Below, piece after piece: positions 1 to 14,800 of a stretch of 64,000 nt of DNA. The stretch covers positions 3,194,501 to 3,258,500 of the forward strand of contig NC_069083.1 of assembly GCF_947172395.1 (NCBI RefSeq), written 5' to 3'. Each line of letters opens with the position of its first letter. The first letter of the stretch is position 1. This stretch comes from Bicyclus anynana. Taxonomy: Eukaryota; Arthropoda; Insecta; Lepidoptera; Nymphalidae. The translations under genes were made by a program, and so were the position numbers. The notes under the pieces were generated by a model. That model searched no databases. It saw only the letters and a list, made by a program, of their open reading frames with translations, and was not told where the DNA came from.

Positions 1-2669
1 CAGAGGAATACTACCCATGTAGGTTTTATACCATTAATAAGCATACCATTGGGGGTACCTCAAATATTTGCATTTTCACTTTACCATAAAATACATCAAC
101 ACTTTCAATTTTAAACTATTCGGAAAAAAAAGCAAAAATTGGAAATTATACAAGCTAAACTTATCAATTACATTTGTTCTATTTTTAATTTGAACTACGT
201 TCAGTACCTAATCAACAACCTAACTAATAAAAACTTGCAACATTCAAATCAGGAACATAAAATAAAACAACTGGCAACAATATCGTATTAGATACAACAC
301 AGCCATAATTTGAATAACCTATTAATTGATTACAACTATGATACGAGTATAAAGGTATTTGATATTTGTGACAGCTCTAAGTTCGGTTGTACCAAGGATT
401 ATTTATTTATTTATTTAAGCCTTTACAATCAAAATTACATAATATTTATTACAGTTAAATTTCATCCCACTGCTGGGCAAAGGCCTCCCCCTTCCTCTTC
501 CATTGTGTCCTTTCCATTGCTGATCGGGTCCAGTATGTCCCTTCAAAGGCAATCAGATCGTCGTTCCATCTACTAATTGGTCTGCCTCTTTTTCTTTTTT
601 CCTCCCTTGGGCACCACGATGTTGTTATGCTACTCCAATCGTCATTTAATTTTCTTATTATGTGTCCTGCCCAGTTCCATTTCAACCTCTTTGTTATTTT
701 TCCTACGTCTTTCACTTTACTTTTTAGTCGAATATGGGTATTTGGCACCCTTTCAATCAATTTTATGTTTAAGAAGTTTCTTTCCATGTTGCGTTGTGTT
801 GTTTTTAGTCTCTTTATATGGTTTCTATTCAATTTTAATAACAATTTTCTAATTCAATAACCAAGGATTATACAAACTGGAAAAATGTGTGAATAGTAAT
901 TGAACTTTATTACTAAGTATATTAAATCTATTTTCCTCTGGAATTTAATGGGGCAAATTCGTTCTTTCATATTGTCAACCTCAATTTCTTTTTTCTTAAC
1001 TAAAAACTTATCGATAAATCTTAATACACCCGTGTTAAGATAACATTATTAATTTAAGTTAACATTATAATGGTTAAAAAAAAAAAACATTATTTATAAT
1101 TAATATTAAAATTGTTTTTTCCACTGGCATTTCTTTGTCTATTTATCAACTGTCATAGCGTTTGTCATGTTATATGTAAATAAAAAAAAATAATGTATTG
1201 TCACCCTATTAGAGAAAGACACCGGCATCCTACACCCTTCCTGCTTGGCTCGTTTTTGCGTCGGGAGTACGCAGTCCAGTTAGTCTTTATAGATCCATGG
1301 GTTGTACAGACACCTGACACTAAATTGACAGATCTACAAATAATACCTATTATCTATCGAAAACAACGATCTCCTATCAAAAAGTGGATGCACAATCAGC
1401 GACCAAAAAACGTCCCCATTCAATGAGTGCCAAACAGAACTTCTTGGCACACTATTCAAGTAGTCGCATTTGCAAATTCAACCTTAAACCCAATCCTTAA
1501 GGTTGAATTTGCTCTGAATTTGGGATTTTATTAAATGTTGGACTATATTTAAAGGCATTTAGGTATAATTTTCTTTACCAATAATTCTAAAACTGTCAAA
1601 GCAAAATTGGCCAGTTTTTGAGTGAAATTTTCCACATGATTATACGTCCTTTTATAATAAGAGGTCAGTGATCGAAAAGAATACCATTAACCTTAGATCT
1701 GTCAATTTAGTTTACGTTAAAAAATTGCAAATAATGCTACTTCTTTTAATGTACTTACTAAAAATGTAGGAGTAGTAAATGCTACAATGGCTCCCATTAC
1801 ATGACAGTGGCATAAATAACTATTTCTCTTCATAGAGAGAGATATCGCAGACGCATCATAGTCCAACATGCGACCCACGACATAATAAAGACAAAACGAC
1901 AAATGAGTGGCCAAACCTGGTGGAAATATCACTCTCTTTCGTCGCTATTTTTCGCTCATTCTGCTATTGGTAGACAATATGTCATTTTTACTTTACAGGT
2001 GATGTCGTGAGATCGTGAGTTAGCGAGAGACGGAGTGGTATCCTCTACTAATTGTCATTTAAATTCAAAATTCAGTAATATGATTATAATCAAAAGAATT
2101 TATGAGTTTTTGTGTGAAATGCTTCAGCATTATGGAAAAAATATCTAAACGATGACAAGTCAATGTTTATAGTAAGTTATCTGAATTAGTTTTGCTTACA
2201 ACAAAAATGTGTGCATTTAAATGTATTCATTACCCTGACCTTCGAGGCATAACCTCTATTGCCTATTTAGCTATATAATTTATATAATATTTACTTACAT
2301 GAAGATAAACAAAGAGTATTTATTGAAAAAAAAACTTATTTCGAAACTACATTGTCATTAACTAAAGAATAAAAAGAAACTAACATAAACAAAACTTAAA
2401 AAAACTAATTAAAATATTTATTTTTTACAGAAAATTCGGCCAATATCTTTGAATGTTACTTGCAAGGGCAAGTTGAAATATACAAATAGCAAAAAAAAAA
2501 CAACGCTAAACCGCATAGTGATATAAAATTGTGATATCTGTGATTCTTATTTACGTAACTCAATGTAACGCAACGCATCCAATATACATTTTTGACAGTT
2601 CCTGACTAACAAGTGTCAACAACTGTCAAAATGGTTTGGCATGTCTTAAAGTGCCCATACTGATGTCCT
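1..2669. other. AT-rich flank downstream of the carrier gene
   Basis: No host gene is supported here. The stretch holds one retrotransposon fragment at 391-871 (listed separately) and AT-rich DNA. A 77-codon open frame at 1193-1426 has no recognisable motif and I leave it out. A TTTATT at 2417-2422 (AATAAA on the minus strand) lies about 250 bases beyond the distal stop codon of the carrier gene, so the 3' untranslated region of that gene may reach to about 2400. Confidence 0.5.
391..871 (-). mobile_element. 5'-truncated non-LTR retrotransposon with target-site duplication
   Basis: The minus strand from 844 to 455 encodes about 129 residues that resemble the C-terminal tail of insect endonuclease-reverse transcriptases: the pattern KWNWAGHI, then KRKRGRP..RW, then WTR, then a final QQWDEI before the stop. 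After the stop, a short 3' region ends in TAAA/AATA repeats (plus strand near 401-420). The 12-base word ACCAAGGATTAT occurs at 391-402 and again at 860-871 and brackets the whole piece, which is the expected target-site duplication. The 5' part (endonuclease and most of the reverse transcriptase) is missing, as in typical incomplete reverse transcription. Assignment to an RTE-like clade is from memory of similar lepidopteran proteins. Confidence 0.8.
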
Positions 2670-2817
2670 CTAAGAAGGGAGCTTAATATTATCTCTGTTC
2701 CGTTTAAGCATGAAATGAGACACGTTTTCGTACGTAAGGAAGGTCACCATGGTCGCAGGCACCACACGAATCAAGTTTGGTTTGAGTCCCTTGTAGAAAC
2801 CGCGCCAGCCTTCGTGC
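2670..2817 (-). CDS. SLC25A32: Carrier exon 6: distal C-terminus
   Basis: Begins after ATTGCAG| and completes an arginine codon from exon 5. It encodes HEGWRGFYKGLKPN, LIRVVPATMVTF and YENVSHFML, then a short basic tail. This matches the usual SLC25A32 C-terminus, where an arginine precedes VxPA and YENVSH follows. The stop is at 2670-2672. Confidence 0.88.
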
Positions 2818-5800
2818 CTGCAATGTTCATAAAAAAGAATCATAAAAAAGTAATTTAAATAATGAATTTCAAATTGCATACTTACCGAATTTCCGTCAAA
2901 AAATAAAAATGACACTAATGGATGTTAAATAGTACAGATTTTATGAATAAACCGCCTTGGTTAAAAAAATAAAAGATACCCGTTACAGCTACATTAATTA
3001 TGGATAAAGAATATTCATGGTGTTATATTTAATTATATTCCACGAAATACTATAAATACAAATGTAACGAAATACTCGAAATCTCGAATTTGCGAAGATG
3101 CAGCACTAAAAAAGCTGTCATTTTTAAAAGGTTCAGACGAATGTATTATATGTACAGTACAGGATAATGATGTAAGTTCATAAAGAATAAAAACAAAATA
3201 CTGTATGTCAATTTGCAATAATAATCATTTATTGATCACTCAAATTGAAAAAGGCGAATTGAAACAAGTCCTAATGAATATATATGTATAAAAATATATA
3301 TGTCTCAGTGATTATATTAATGTGGCCAGCCACCAAACGAGTTACACTAAGAATTATTAAGAAAAGGAATCTAACAATACGCCTTCGAAATTCAAACATC
3401 ACATTTGGTTGTCACATTGTATTTTCCTTAGGCTGCATGTCAGTAAAAATAAATACCCAAACCTAAATCAGATTTGGGTTATTAATTTTTTTTTTAATTT
3501 AAAGTAAAGGGTTCCTTCAAAGTTGTCACACATTTATTGTTGTTTTAGCATAGTGTTTGTCAGTACTGTAGTTTTTTCCAACCTGGAAATTGTCCATTTT
3601 GTGACCTTTCATATTTATAATATTTTTCGTTAAAATCAATGCTCAAAATAAAATATTTTATAAAATATTTTTACTGACATGCATCAACAGCGCTCATTTA
3701 TCACATATCATAATGTAATAACAATTAATTAATTATAATTTACTAAATTAATTTAATAATTATTATTATAATTAATTTGTATTTTTTGTCTCCTATTATA
3801 CTACAATATGAAAAATTGTTAAAACCTCTAAATTGAACTAAGTGTGGCGCTGTGTATGTAATTAATTACCTACTAATGATTTTTTTTTTAATTTTAAAAA
3901 CCGAGTGCATAATACTTTCTTCTATTTGACATTTGCCTGAATTTCTCATTAATACGAACACCAAGTTGTCAAACTAAATCGTTATATTTGTAACATACAT
4001 AACGAAAAACATATAATCAATTTAAATCGAAACATAGAATTAATGAGCCATCAATTTCAAATTATAATCTTTGGGGCAAATCTCTGTCAAATAGAAAATA
4101 GCATATAGTACGTGGTATAAAATATTTTAAGAGCGATCAATGAGACTTCCACGTGCATTTTATACATATAATTTTTTTTTAAATAAGTTGGGCTTTGTAA
4201 CACTTTTTTGTAAATATTGATGTTGTTACAATAATAGTCTGGGTTCATTTTCCTTCTCATTCTTCTTCATAACTAATAGAGTAGTTGACTCATAACAAAT
4301 TTAATATAAACAATGTTAATTTCGTGTAGTGCATGGAGTAAGGGTCCGAAATATATCGATATCAATTAATAAAAGTTAAGGATTTTTTATAAAACGTATT
4401 TTTTTTTAAATTTTCCAAACTTCAAAACGCTGTCGTCCATTTTGTGACGTCACTAACACCTTTGATTTACTGAACGTCGAACTAATTGTTAACCAATATT
4501 TTTGTCAAACGCTCCATATCCATGGGATTTATTATAGTGACGTCATGAAACAGGTGATATATAGACTGTCATGGCCGGCAGACGTTTTGGCTCGTATTGT
4601 CAAAAACTAAAATTTTTATATAATCACGTCTTAAGAAAATATATAAAAAAAAATTTCAGTCTAGTAGAAAGATAATGAACTATTTAAGACCATTTAAAAA
4701 AATAATATTATAATTTTACAATTTTAGCTCACCGACCGCTATTAAAATAATTAAATTCGTGCCGAAAAATTCATGATTTTTATTAATAGGCGGGCTAAGA
4801 CTAATAATAATAAGCCTCGACGACTAAGCTTCAAACTTGCTACGGGGAAGATATGAAAGTAGATATATTATTTTTAATTAGTTATTTAATGATTACGTTT
4901 TTTTTTTCAGGATTCTATCAAAAGAGGTCACCATAAACAAGTTGAAACAAATACTATCTTACATAATAAAGAACCTAACATCGTCTCACCACACATGTAA
5001 CGTTTGTTGCAACATAACAAAATGTCTTTTACACGAAGGTATATGGGAAATATTTTTTTTAATTCTAAGTACTATTATCACAAACAATTTTTAAATAACT
5101 AAATTGTCGGCAACAGTGTTGCCATGTTAAATAAAATATATCACAATCTGATGGGAAATTGTACAACTAATTTCTAGGAGATTACATATTTGGAAGTGTA
5201 TTATTAGCGATAGAACACAAAACATATGTCGTGAGACAGGCATCAGTACGTTGGCTTTAATATCGATACAAAATTAATTCATTTTCTTAATTATAATTGA
5301 TTATTCTTTTTTTTTAATAAAAGATATTTGCCATATCTTTAAAATATGATCAATATGAGGGATATTGGACATATTTAAAAGATACATTCCCTCTACCAAA
5401 TAGTAGTAAAGACTCTTAGAAGTGGACACGTCAATAGTCCAACGGGCAGAGAACGAACGCGTGACGGTGCGGTACGAGGTCCATCGACCTCGTAACTCTT
5501 GACGGAGCTAGGCGTACGAGGTCAATTGACCTCGTACCGCAGCGAACGTGTTAACACAATCACCTTGCAGAACCAATTCAGTAGTAGGTCAGTTTCATTG
5601 CCTATAATTTCACCATAAACTCCACCATAACCAGAACACATGTTTTTTGGCAACAGAAAATCGGTACTATTTACACTTTTAGCTCCGTTATAAGGAGCCT
5701 TACTATTTTTATTATTTTTAGTACATTTTATGAACAGTGATTGATAAAAAAGCCAACGTTATACACTCATAGTACACACATAGGTGCTAAGTTTATACCT

Positions 5801-8800
5801 ATTGTTATAAATCAGTAGGGTTATTATGTATATTAGTGTGCCATTGAAAAAATTAGATACACTCAGTCATTGTACTTTAGTTTTTGTGATCATCTAACAC
5901 AATTATTTCAACGAAAAGACATAGACTACTCTATTTTACAGTAAATGACAGGGATATTTTGTTTATGCGATCGTCTAACGTGACTTTATTTCAACGAAAT
6001 TACGTTTTTCGTTAAAATAACGTTACTAATTGCATTACTACTACAATATTATTGCCTCTTTATGTAAAATACGATAACTATGCCATTTCGTTGAAAACAT
6101 AATGTTAGATGATCACAAAAAGGAAAATACGTTGAAAAACGATGTAGTGACTCATTATTTCAATGGTACACTGAGATACATAATAATCCTGCAGCTTTAG
6201 AAATGTCTTAAACCATAAAACACAAACATTACTATTAGTTCTCAGAGTAGTCACACAGTAAGTGTGACCAATTACCATTATGACCATAGACCATACAAGG
6301 CTTTTTGTCGTTGTTGTCTTTGAGACTGCATAGTACCGTCTGTGTATTGTTAGTTTCCACATCGACACACAAATATCAAAAAATTGGGACATACTATTAA
6401 ACATTTCCTTAATTTTGATTGTATTTTAATTTAAAAAATGTTACATTGTACACGCAAAAATCTTTCACTAATTACACTTAAAATAATATTTTTTATTAAT
6501 TTTATTTTTTTAAAGATTAAAATCAATATTAACGAACATCATATCTCGTTGGAATTTATAAATAAATAAACATAATGTCTCAAATCAGATTGTATAAGTT
6601 ACAGTAAAGGATTTGTGTCAATAATGTTATTTAATACTTTCATTGACTACTTGTTTGATGTGATGAAAGTTATGAAAATTGTGATGTTTACTTTTTGAGT
6701 ATATATTACACTGTAATCTTACTTAATAGAAAAATAAATAGGTGATATCGTTGTCAAGTGCTAACTGTTGAACAAGCCTAAAACACATAGTTTTTTTTAT
6801 TATTTTTTTAGTTACATAACTATTGCATTTAAATATAACAAAAAAGTTGTGTGTTTCTATGGACTCTCATGGAATGCACTCAATGTCCGACATCACACTA
6901 TGTGATGTATATATTGTAAGTATGTCCCCACCCTAACTCTTACCTTGTAAAAACGATACCGCAAAAACCCTGTCCGAAATGTCAAGATGACAACTGTCAA
7001 AATTAAATCAAATATTATAGGAATTTGAACTCCGCCAACATAATAATACAGTCAATTTTTATTCGTCGATTACATATTTTGGCATTTTCAGTAACAGCAT
7101 AATAAATTTTAGAAATTCAATAAACAACTAAAACAAGTTATAGTGTATTATGTTGAAGAAGTTGTGTATTCATTATAAATAAACAAATAAATAGACAATA
7201 TCAAAGAACCGATACATACTCGTACAGTCTATCGATATATACAAAAAGTCAATATATAAAATGAATTGTTTGACAAAATATACCGACAAAGACAATGAAA
7301 TATAAGTAGACGAAACGTTAGCCATGATTTTTCTGCAACTGTAAATAGCAATACCAATAAATTAAATAATAATGTTGCCCATCATCGATAGACAAGGTGG
7401 TATTTAATATAATATCATACTATGTTCCTAAGAAAAGAATATAACAAAGTCAATTTTCTTTTTAACAAATCATTGTAATCATTTGTGAAGGTACAAAGAA
7501 AAAACTGGGTATTGAAAAATACATAAACGGGTATGCATCGATATCTAGAATTTTGGGCGATATTTAAAAAATAGCCACGTCCCTGATTAACACATAAACA
7601 AAATTGTAAAATAAATAGGTACTTATATAAAAAATCGAACACTTCATAGCAAAATTAACTGTTAAGGCCATCTTTGACTATGCATTCTTTGACATTTATG
7701 GAAGCGAAAACCCGTTAGATATTCATATAGAATTTATAAGTGTTTATTGTTTTTTTGTACAGTTCGCATCAAATAAGTATACCACACTGAAGTGAAGTGA
7801 ATTGAAGATCAAATGTTCCCAGTAAACAAAATTGCAAATGAAATTACTTTTCAAAAACTTCAGAACGGCAAAGTTATTCGTCACAAATTGTACCTATTCA
7901 AGGAATGAACGCGATTTAAAAGTTAAAAAAAAAATACCCTTAACTATTAAAATGCTCCACACTTTTAGGAATAGGGAAAGAGGGAGTTACAAAACAAACA
8001 AACAAAAAAAATACATTGTACGTTTCCCATCAGATAGGTTGGTTTCTCATCAATTCATTCGTTATTGGTGAACTTTTCCCATATGAGCATAACGAGGCAT
8101 ATGTTCGGCGTTACATGGAGGAGGTACGGCGTGAGGCCCTTGTAGAAGCCGCGGACGCGCTCATACCTCCAGGTCTCGGTGATGCAGTGCCAGGCGCCGT
8201 TGTAGGTGCGGTGCTGGTCCTGCAGGCGCGCCCGCACCACCTGGTAGGGGTAGGTCGCCCCTGCGGCTATGAGCTTGGATACTGCCGCGAACGTTAGGTA
8301 CTCGACCGACGTCTGGAAACCATTGGGTGTTTTGTTTAGATCAGTAACACCTAATGGGGGGTAGTAGGGACACAAAGTGGTGTATGTGGGGCACAATTTA
8401 GACACAAAGTGGTATATATGGATGAGGCACGATTTAGACAAAAGTGCTATGCATTTATTCGTTAGAGTGGATTTAGACACAAAGTGGTAGGTAGGTATGT
8501 ATGAGGCACAATTTAGACAAAAGTGGTATGTTTGCATTTATTGGTGAGAGTGGATTTACGACACAAAGTGGCATATATGGATGAGGCACGATTTAGACTA
8601 AGTGGTATGTATTCATTTATTGGTGAGAGTGGATTTAGACACAAAGTGGTATATTTGCCTTTATTGATGAGGATACATTTAAACCCAAAGTGGTCTTTAT
8701 GGTAGATGTAGACACAAAGTGATCAATATAAGTTGGCAAAGTGATATTGTGGTAAATAAAGGCACAAAGTGGACAACAACGACCCCGATTCCCATCCTAC

Positions 8801-11800
8801 AAGAAGTCTGTTTGAGTTAAAATAATTTTAACATAAAATCATCATGCCATCCTTACGAGTACACTTTTATCATATACACACAAGTACTCTACTTTTTCTA
8901 CGACTTGCTCTCTTTTTGTCCTCCTAGTGTCAATATTATTATTATTTTTTTCAACTAAAACTTCTTTACGCACGCTTGACTTGGGGGATAAATTGGTGAA
9001 TGCGTTACGAAAATTAACCGGAGCTTTTAAGATGCGTGCTGCCATCTACATTAATAGCGAAACAATGTTTGTTATTTTAAACTACCAGTAGATGGCGTTC
9101 TTAGAGAACTTTGAAATAAACCCTTTTTTATATACTTCAAGAACGTCTTGCGATGCTGAGGTTCATAGATGGCGCTTTGTCTTTTATTTTTGATAGAAGT
9201 TTTACTTCAGTTTGTGGTCTAAAGCACAATCGTTTTTAAATAACAATGACTTTTCGTGCCTCTCCATTACATGTTCCTATTAAACTGTAACCCCTCAACT
9301 TTTCAGCGGGCTTCACGTTATTAGCGCAAATCTCATTGCTGTGTATAGACGATGGGAGTCAACTCACCAGTTTGATGTCAATGGGCAGGTTCCTGTACTG
9401 GTTGTACCTGTTCTTCATCTCCTCGTAGGTCATGAACTGCAGCGCGCCGTGCGACACGCCGAACATGCCCGGAATGAAACCCTGCAACCGACACGACCCA
9501 TGGTTTAAAAAAATATATAATTTATTATAATATGTAAGCTTCATTTTGAAAAGTTTGTCTATGTCCTGTACTAGCGGATGCCTTTGTGAGAAATTTTTCT
9601 CACATGGAAATTTTGGCTTTTCCGGGATGAAAGTAGCCTATGTATATCCAGACTATATTAAGTTTCGGTCAGCTCAGTAATTGCGGCGTAAAGAAGTAAC
9701 AAATACACACACACAAAATCACACATTTGCACTAGAAATTTCGCAATTATAAGATTAGTGTGATCTACTACAGCTGAGTCAATTTTTTTTTAATTAAAAT
9801 TATATTCCTCCAGGATGGTATACCTCATTAATTTTGATTCCCTTCTGAATGTCAAATTGATGAGTAATTTTTTCGCTTGCTTAGAAGTTTATTTTAGGGT
9901 TCCCCACTTCAAAAACTCTCGTACATAATATACCGAACTGTTAATAACATACTTAATTAGTGAAACAGTATTTTACTCAGATAACCCAGTTATCGAACGT
10001 TGCTCCGTTTGGAAATTAACGTATATAACGCTTGTCAAATAGTTATCATCGCATATATTTTGATACTAATATCTGATGGATGGAAACACTGAACGGGAAC
10101 TGGGACTATATTTGCTAAGCCGCCCGACTTCGCCTCCAACTTTACCAACATGTTCAGTCGCTTACAGAAAATAAAAACCACCAAATTGTATTTTTATTAT
10201 TAACCATATCAAATTGGCTACGTATTATTTATTTACCCGAAAAGCTGGCAATTAAAAAAATGCTACTTTTTAGATTTTAGAACATTTTATATTGTAATTT
10301 TTTACTTTTTGAGAAGAGCAGATTTATTCCTAGTTGGTCATATCTGAGCTTCCAAAAGCTACGTCCAATTTGTAATAAATGCATCTATGGACTTACTTAG
10401 CATGTAGTATTTTAGCCAGAATTTCGTCTATCTAAAAAAGCTAATAATTGGTCAGCTTATACTATTGGCCTCTTACTAATTACATGGAGTTCTGACAATA
10501 GCTTTAGGAGATAGCAGGTCTCTATACCATCAATCATCTTAAATTATAACGACTCTTAAAGTTATATATATTTTCGAGTCATGTCCCCTAAACTCTTCAA
10601 CTTTGTAGTGACCCTTTGTTGTTTCTTTAGTCTTTTAATTTTTTTTTCTCCGTAAGAACCATCCTTGTAGGTACTTCAAGTAGTATTCTAAAAAAAAATT
10701 GCAAAATCAGTTCAGTCGTTCTCGAGATTTGCGCTTAAGAAGACTCATTTTATATATTTGTTTTTGACGGCCCACGCTAACGCTTACAGCGAATATTAAC
10801 TTACAGTATTAGCGCTAGGCTCATGTCAAAATCAAAGCCAAAGTCCATTTATTTCCAGGGCCATGGTCCGAGAAGAGCCCACAACAAACTCAGGGTTTAT
10901 TTTTTGTTTATCATGCATAGCAGTTAATACCAGACAACAATTAAAAATAGTTTATAGTCACGAAACACTGCATTACGTATAATCGCGTCAAATTCTTGGC
11001 GCGCCGGCCGTGGCCCGTGATTTAACATTATTTCTATTACTGTCGAAATCGTCGTATATAATTGTTACGTAATTAAGAGGAAACATGTGTGAGAATTCGC
11101 TAAAACCACGATGACCTCATGCAAACTTCCGATAGCTGTTTTGTTAGAATCGCGACAGTAAACAACAAGCTCTTGCAGTTTATTAGAAGTTAATATTTGC
11201 CATATACTTTCAATACAACTAATGATCGTCAATACGACTAAAATTATTCGGAAAATCAGTGTTAGATTGGGTACGACAGAAGTCAAGCGGGCGGGGTTTA
11301 AACCCATGACTTTGTCGACGAGTCGAGTCCCTTTATCAACCCATATTCGGCTCACTGCTGCGCTCGAGTCTCCTCTCATAATGAGAGGAGTTATGCCAAT
11401 AGTCCACCATCACGCTGACCAATGCGGATTGGCAAACTTCACACACGCAGAGAATTAAGAAAATTCTCTGGTATGCAGGTTTCCTCAAGATGTTTTTCAT
11501 TCACCATTCGAGACACGTGATATTTAATTTCTTAAAATGCACACAACTGAAAAGTTAGAGGTGCATGCCCCGGACCGGATTCGAACCCACGCTCTCCGGA
11601 ATCGAAGGCACAGGTCATATCCACTGGGCCGAAACTCGAGTCCTTTACCGTTGAGCTATTGAGCTTTTTGAAACTCGGAAAATCAGAATTCGATCCCCTA
11701 ATGGGGTATATTGTTTTTAGATTACTTTAGGTTATAATGCAAAGTGGAAGGGAAAAGACCTCGAGGACGAGGATGTAGCCCGATGCGTTGGTCAGATCAA

Positions 11801-14800
11801 ATCCGCACTAAATCCAACACAAAAGTACAGGAAGTCAAGTCGCGAAAAGCCGAGCCGCATGACGCAACATCGTGCGGGAAAAAGTCGTGAATGTGTGATA
11901 GGGGTTACGACCCTCATTAATGAGGAACACGACGCGGAGAGAGGTTATAACGCAGGCCTGGTGTCACGTTTTAACCACAGATTAATCAATAATAGGCAGA
12001 TAGAGCGTACGGAACACGACGGCGTCGTAACCGGTCCAAATACAAAATTCAAAAACGAATACATTCTCGAGTCAGTACGACACGAAGCGTCGCATCAGTA
12101 ATTTTCAATATTATTCAAGAAAAAATTGTTTTCAAATATTTAAAAACTGTTAAAAAAACACAAACTAAAGAAATGAGATGGAATATTTTTTCATTTTTTA
12201 ATTTGTATTTTTATATTAATTTACGTAATTGTTGCTAGTGTTAAATTTTGAAATACAAATTATGTAATAAAAAGTCTGTGTCAGCTCCGACGCACGAATG
12301 GAGTTTACTCTTTCTGATCTTCTATCTAAATAGGTGTATGTTGCCCCGCAGCATATGAGCACTATGTACGTCTCAATACTACACCTGAAAAATTAAAAGT
12401 GCGCACAAAAAACATAACGCTGTCACTCGTTCATCGAATTTAACTGCCCATATTTTTTTCATACCGGGAGCTACGTTGAAAAATCGATTCTGAAGGAGTC
12501 AAACTCTAAAAAGTTTGTATTGTATACGGATGTCAAGGAGACGCGTGACGTTTGTTTTTTGATTTTAAGTTGCACCGGCTTCACCACGCTGCTTTTAAAG
12601 TCTCATTCTGTATGATCTTTATTCTGTAATTTTAACGATCATTATTTTTTTCATATAGGTACCTACCTATCATAACAAATATTGTTTTTATAAGAAAAAT
12701 TCAAGGACAACTTATAACTATAATCACGTAACCACACTCAGTTTTATCTGCCACTGCCAATTTTAGAGACAAGATCGATCAAACTGTTATCAATAAACAT
12801 AATAATATCGAATACCTACGTCATACTCCATTTTGTTTCAAAATAGAATTGGATTCGTAAACTAACAAAGAAATAGACCACAGGCGTTAAAAAATACCTA
12901 TTCGATTTTAATGTGACTTTCACATTAAAACTCATTACATTAAAACTTTTTAACCGACTTCAAAAAAAGGGTCTCATTTCGTCGCGTATATTTTTTTATG
13001 TTTGTTGTTGTAAATATCATAACTTCGTCATTTATAAACCAATTTTGAAAAATCTTTTTTTGTTTCAAAGAGCATACTTTCAGATTGGCCCTATTACATT
13101 TTCATGAAAAACGGTTTAGTAATTTTGTGTTCAAATCAAAATAATTGAAATACGTCTTTGAAGTCGGTTCCATTTTTAAATTAAAAATAGCATTATTAAC
13201 CAATATATTTTAAATAACAGGTTAAAGTCGGATGTAATATTTATGACGTTTCCCAAGATCGTACGTTGAGCTGTGCAATACAAGATTTTAGGTATCACCT
13301 GTTACGCAGTGGCGCGGCAGCAGAGCAAAGATTGCATCCGACTACACCTTTAGTAAGCGCAGAGGCTGACAAGTTTTACGCTTTTATAAAAAGAAGTAAC
13401 TCATGTTAACTCTGAGCTATAGCTTAGCAACTTCGTAACACTCCCGATGGTCCGCGCGGGCCGGGGGGCGTGTAGCGATGAATGAAAACCCCACGGTTGA
13501 TCAATCCCCGTCGCCCGCACATCATGGGAGTGTCATCAGCGAATAAGGCAGCGCTGCCACACCTGATTTCTTTTACTTTGTAAGAAGGTTTATTTGCAAA
13601 CAACCTCCTTCATATGCATGCGATTATATTGATAACATGTCTGAAGATCAATAGCATGTTGTTTGTCGCATGTTGGCACCGACGTTTACATAACAAATGC
13701 ATTTTAAAACAAATTGAAGGCTCACGATCTTTTTCCGCATCGAATTGATGCATTGTTTGCAAAAAAAGATGCACTTCGAATTTTATATTATAGTTCTATA
13801 TTATACTAGCCGCGTTCTGCGGTTACACTCGCGTAGCTCCCGTTCAAATGAGAATTAAAAAATTCGGGGATAGCCTATGACACTCACAAATAACATGGCT
13901 TTCTAGTGGTAAAAGAATTTTCAAAATCGGTTCAGTAGATCCAGGGATTACCTCCTACAACACCACAAACTTTATCTCTTTATAATTTTATTATAGTCAA
14001 AGGATTTTTTTGAACAAATTACAATTTTAACAAGTTTTTTTTTCAGCTTTAACTCCGCTCTGTAGGTACTATAGGCACAGGCGCGACTTCACCACCCAGA
14101 TGGGGTAAATACGGGGTCCCTGGACTACAGGAGCCTTTTACGTGTGAAAGCAAAAATTAAAAATAGTAAAGTGTAATCCACAATCTCACTTAATCTGTTG
14201 CTTCCCGGGAAAAATCATAAAAAAAACTGTTGTTTTAAAAGTCACTGTCATGTTTATTTTAAGCGAGCTTTTTTTTGTTCTTTGAGAATTATTTACCCTA
14301 CATTTAGGTACAACTTTTTACAGGTTTTTGACCTCCGTGGCGCAGTGGCATGCGCGGTGAATTTACGAAACGGAAGTTCTGGGTTCGATCCAGGGCTGGG
14401 CAGATTGAGATTTTCTCAATTGGTCCAGGTCTGGTTGATGGGAGGCTTCGGCCGTGGCTAGTTACCACCCTACCGGCAAAGACGTACCGCTAAGCGATTT
14501 AGCGGTCCGGTATGATGTAGCGTAGAAACCGAAAGGAGTGTGGATTTTCATCCTCCTCCTAACAAGTTATCCCGTTTCCATCTTAGACTGCATCATCACT
14601 TACCATCAGGTGAGATTGTAGTCAAGGGGTAACTTCTAAATATAAAAAAAAAAAAAGTGGTACAGGAGGCCCTGTACAAGGTACGCTAAGGTACGTTAAG
14701 CTACTTGAACAAACCCACTCACCCTGTACAACCCCCTGACGCCCTCGGTGCGGTAGATCTTGCTGAGTCCGTCCACCATGCCGTTGTACCGCTTGTGCTC

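Noticed and set aside
1193..1426. A 77-codon plus-strand frame
   Set aside because: No family motif, no splice context and compositionally like surrounding DNA.
4440..4550. Two TGACGTCA palindromes about 95 bases apart (near 4446 and 4540) as a regulatory module
   Set aside because: They lie deep in carrier intron 5 in AT-rich DNA with no promoter nearby; two 8-base matches alone are weak evidence.
8016..8297. A 93-codon plus-strand frame over carrier exon 5
   Set aside because: Antisense shadow of the GC-rich carrier exon.
11859..12101. An 80-codon plus-strand frame in a carrier intron
   Set aside because: No recognised domain; it is likely a scrap of an old repeat or chance.
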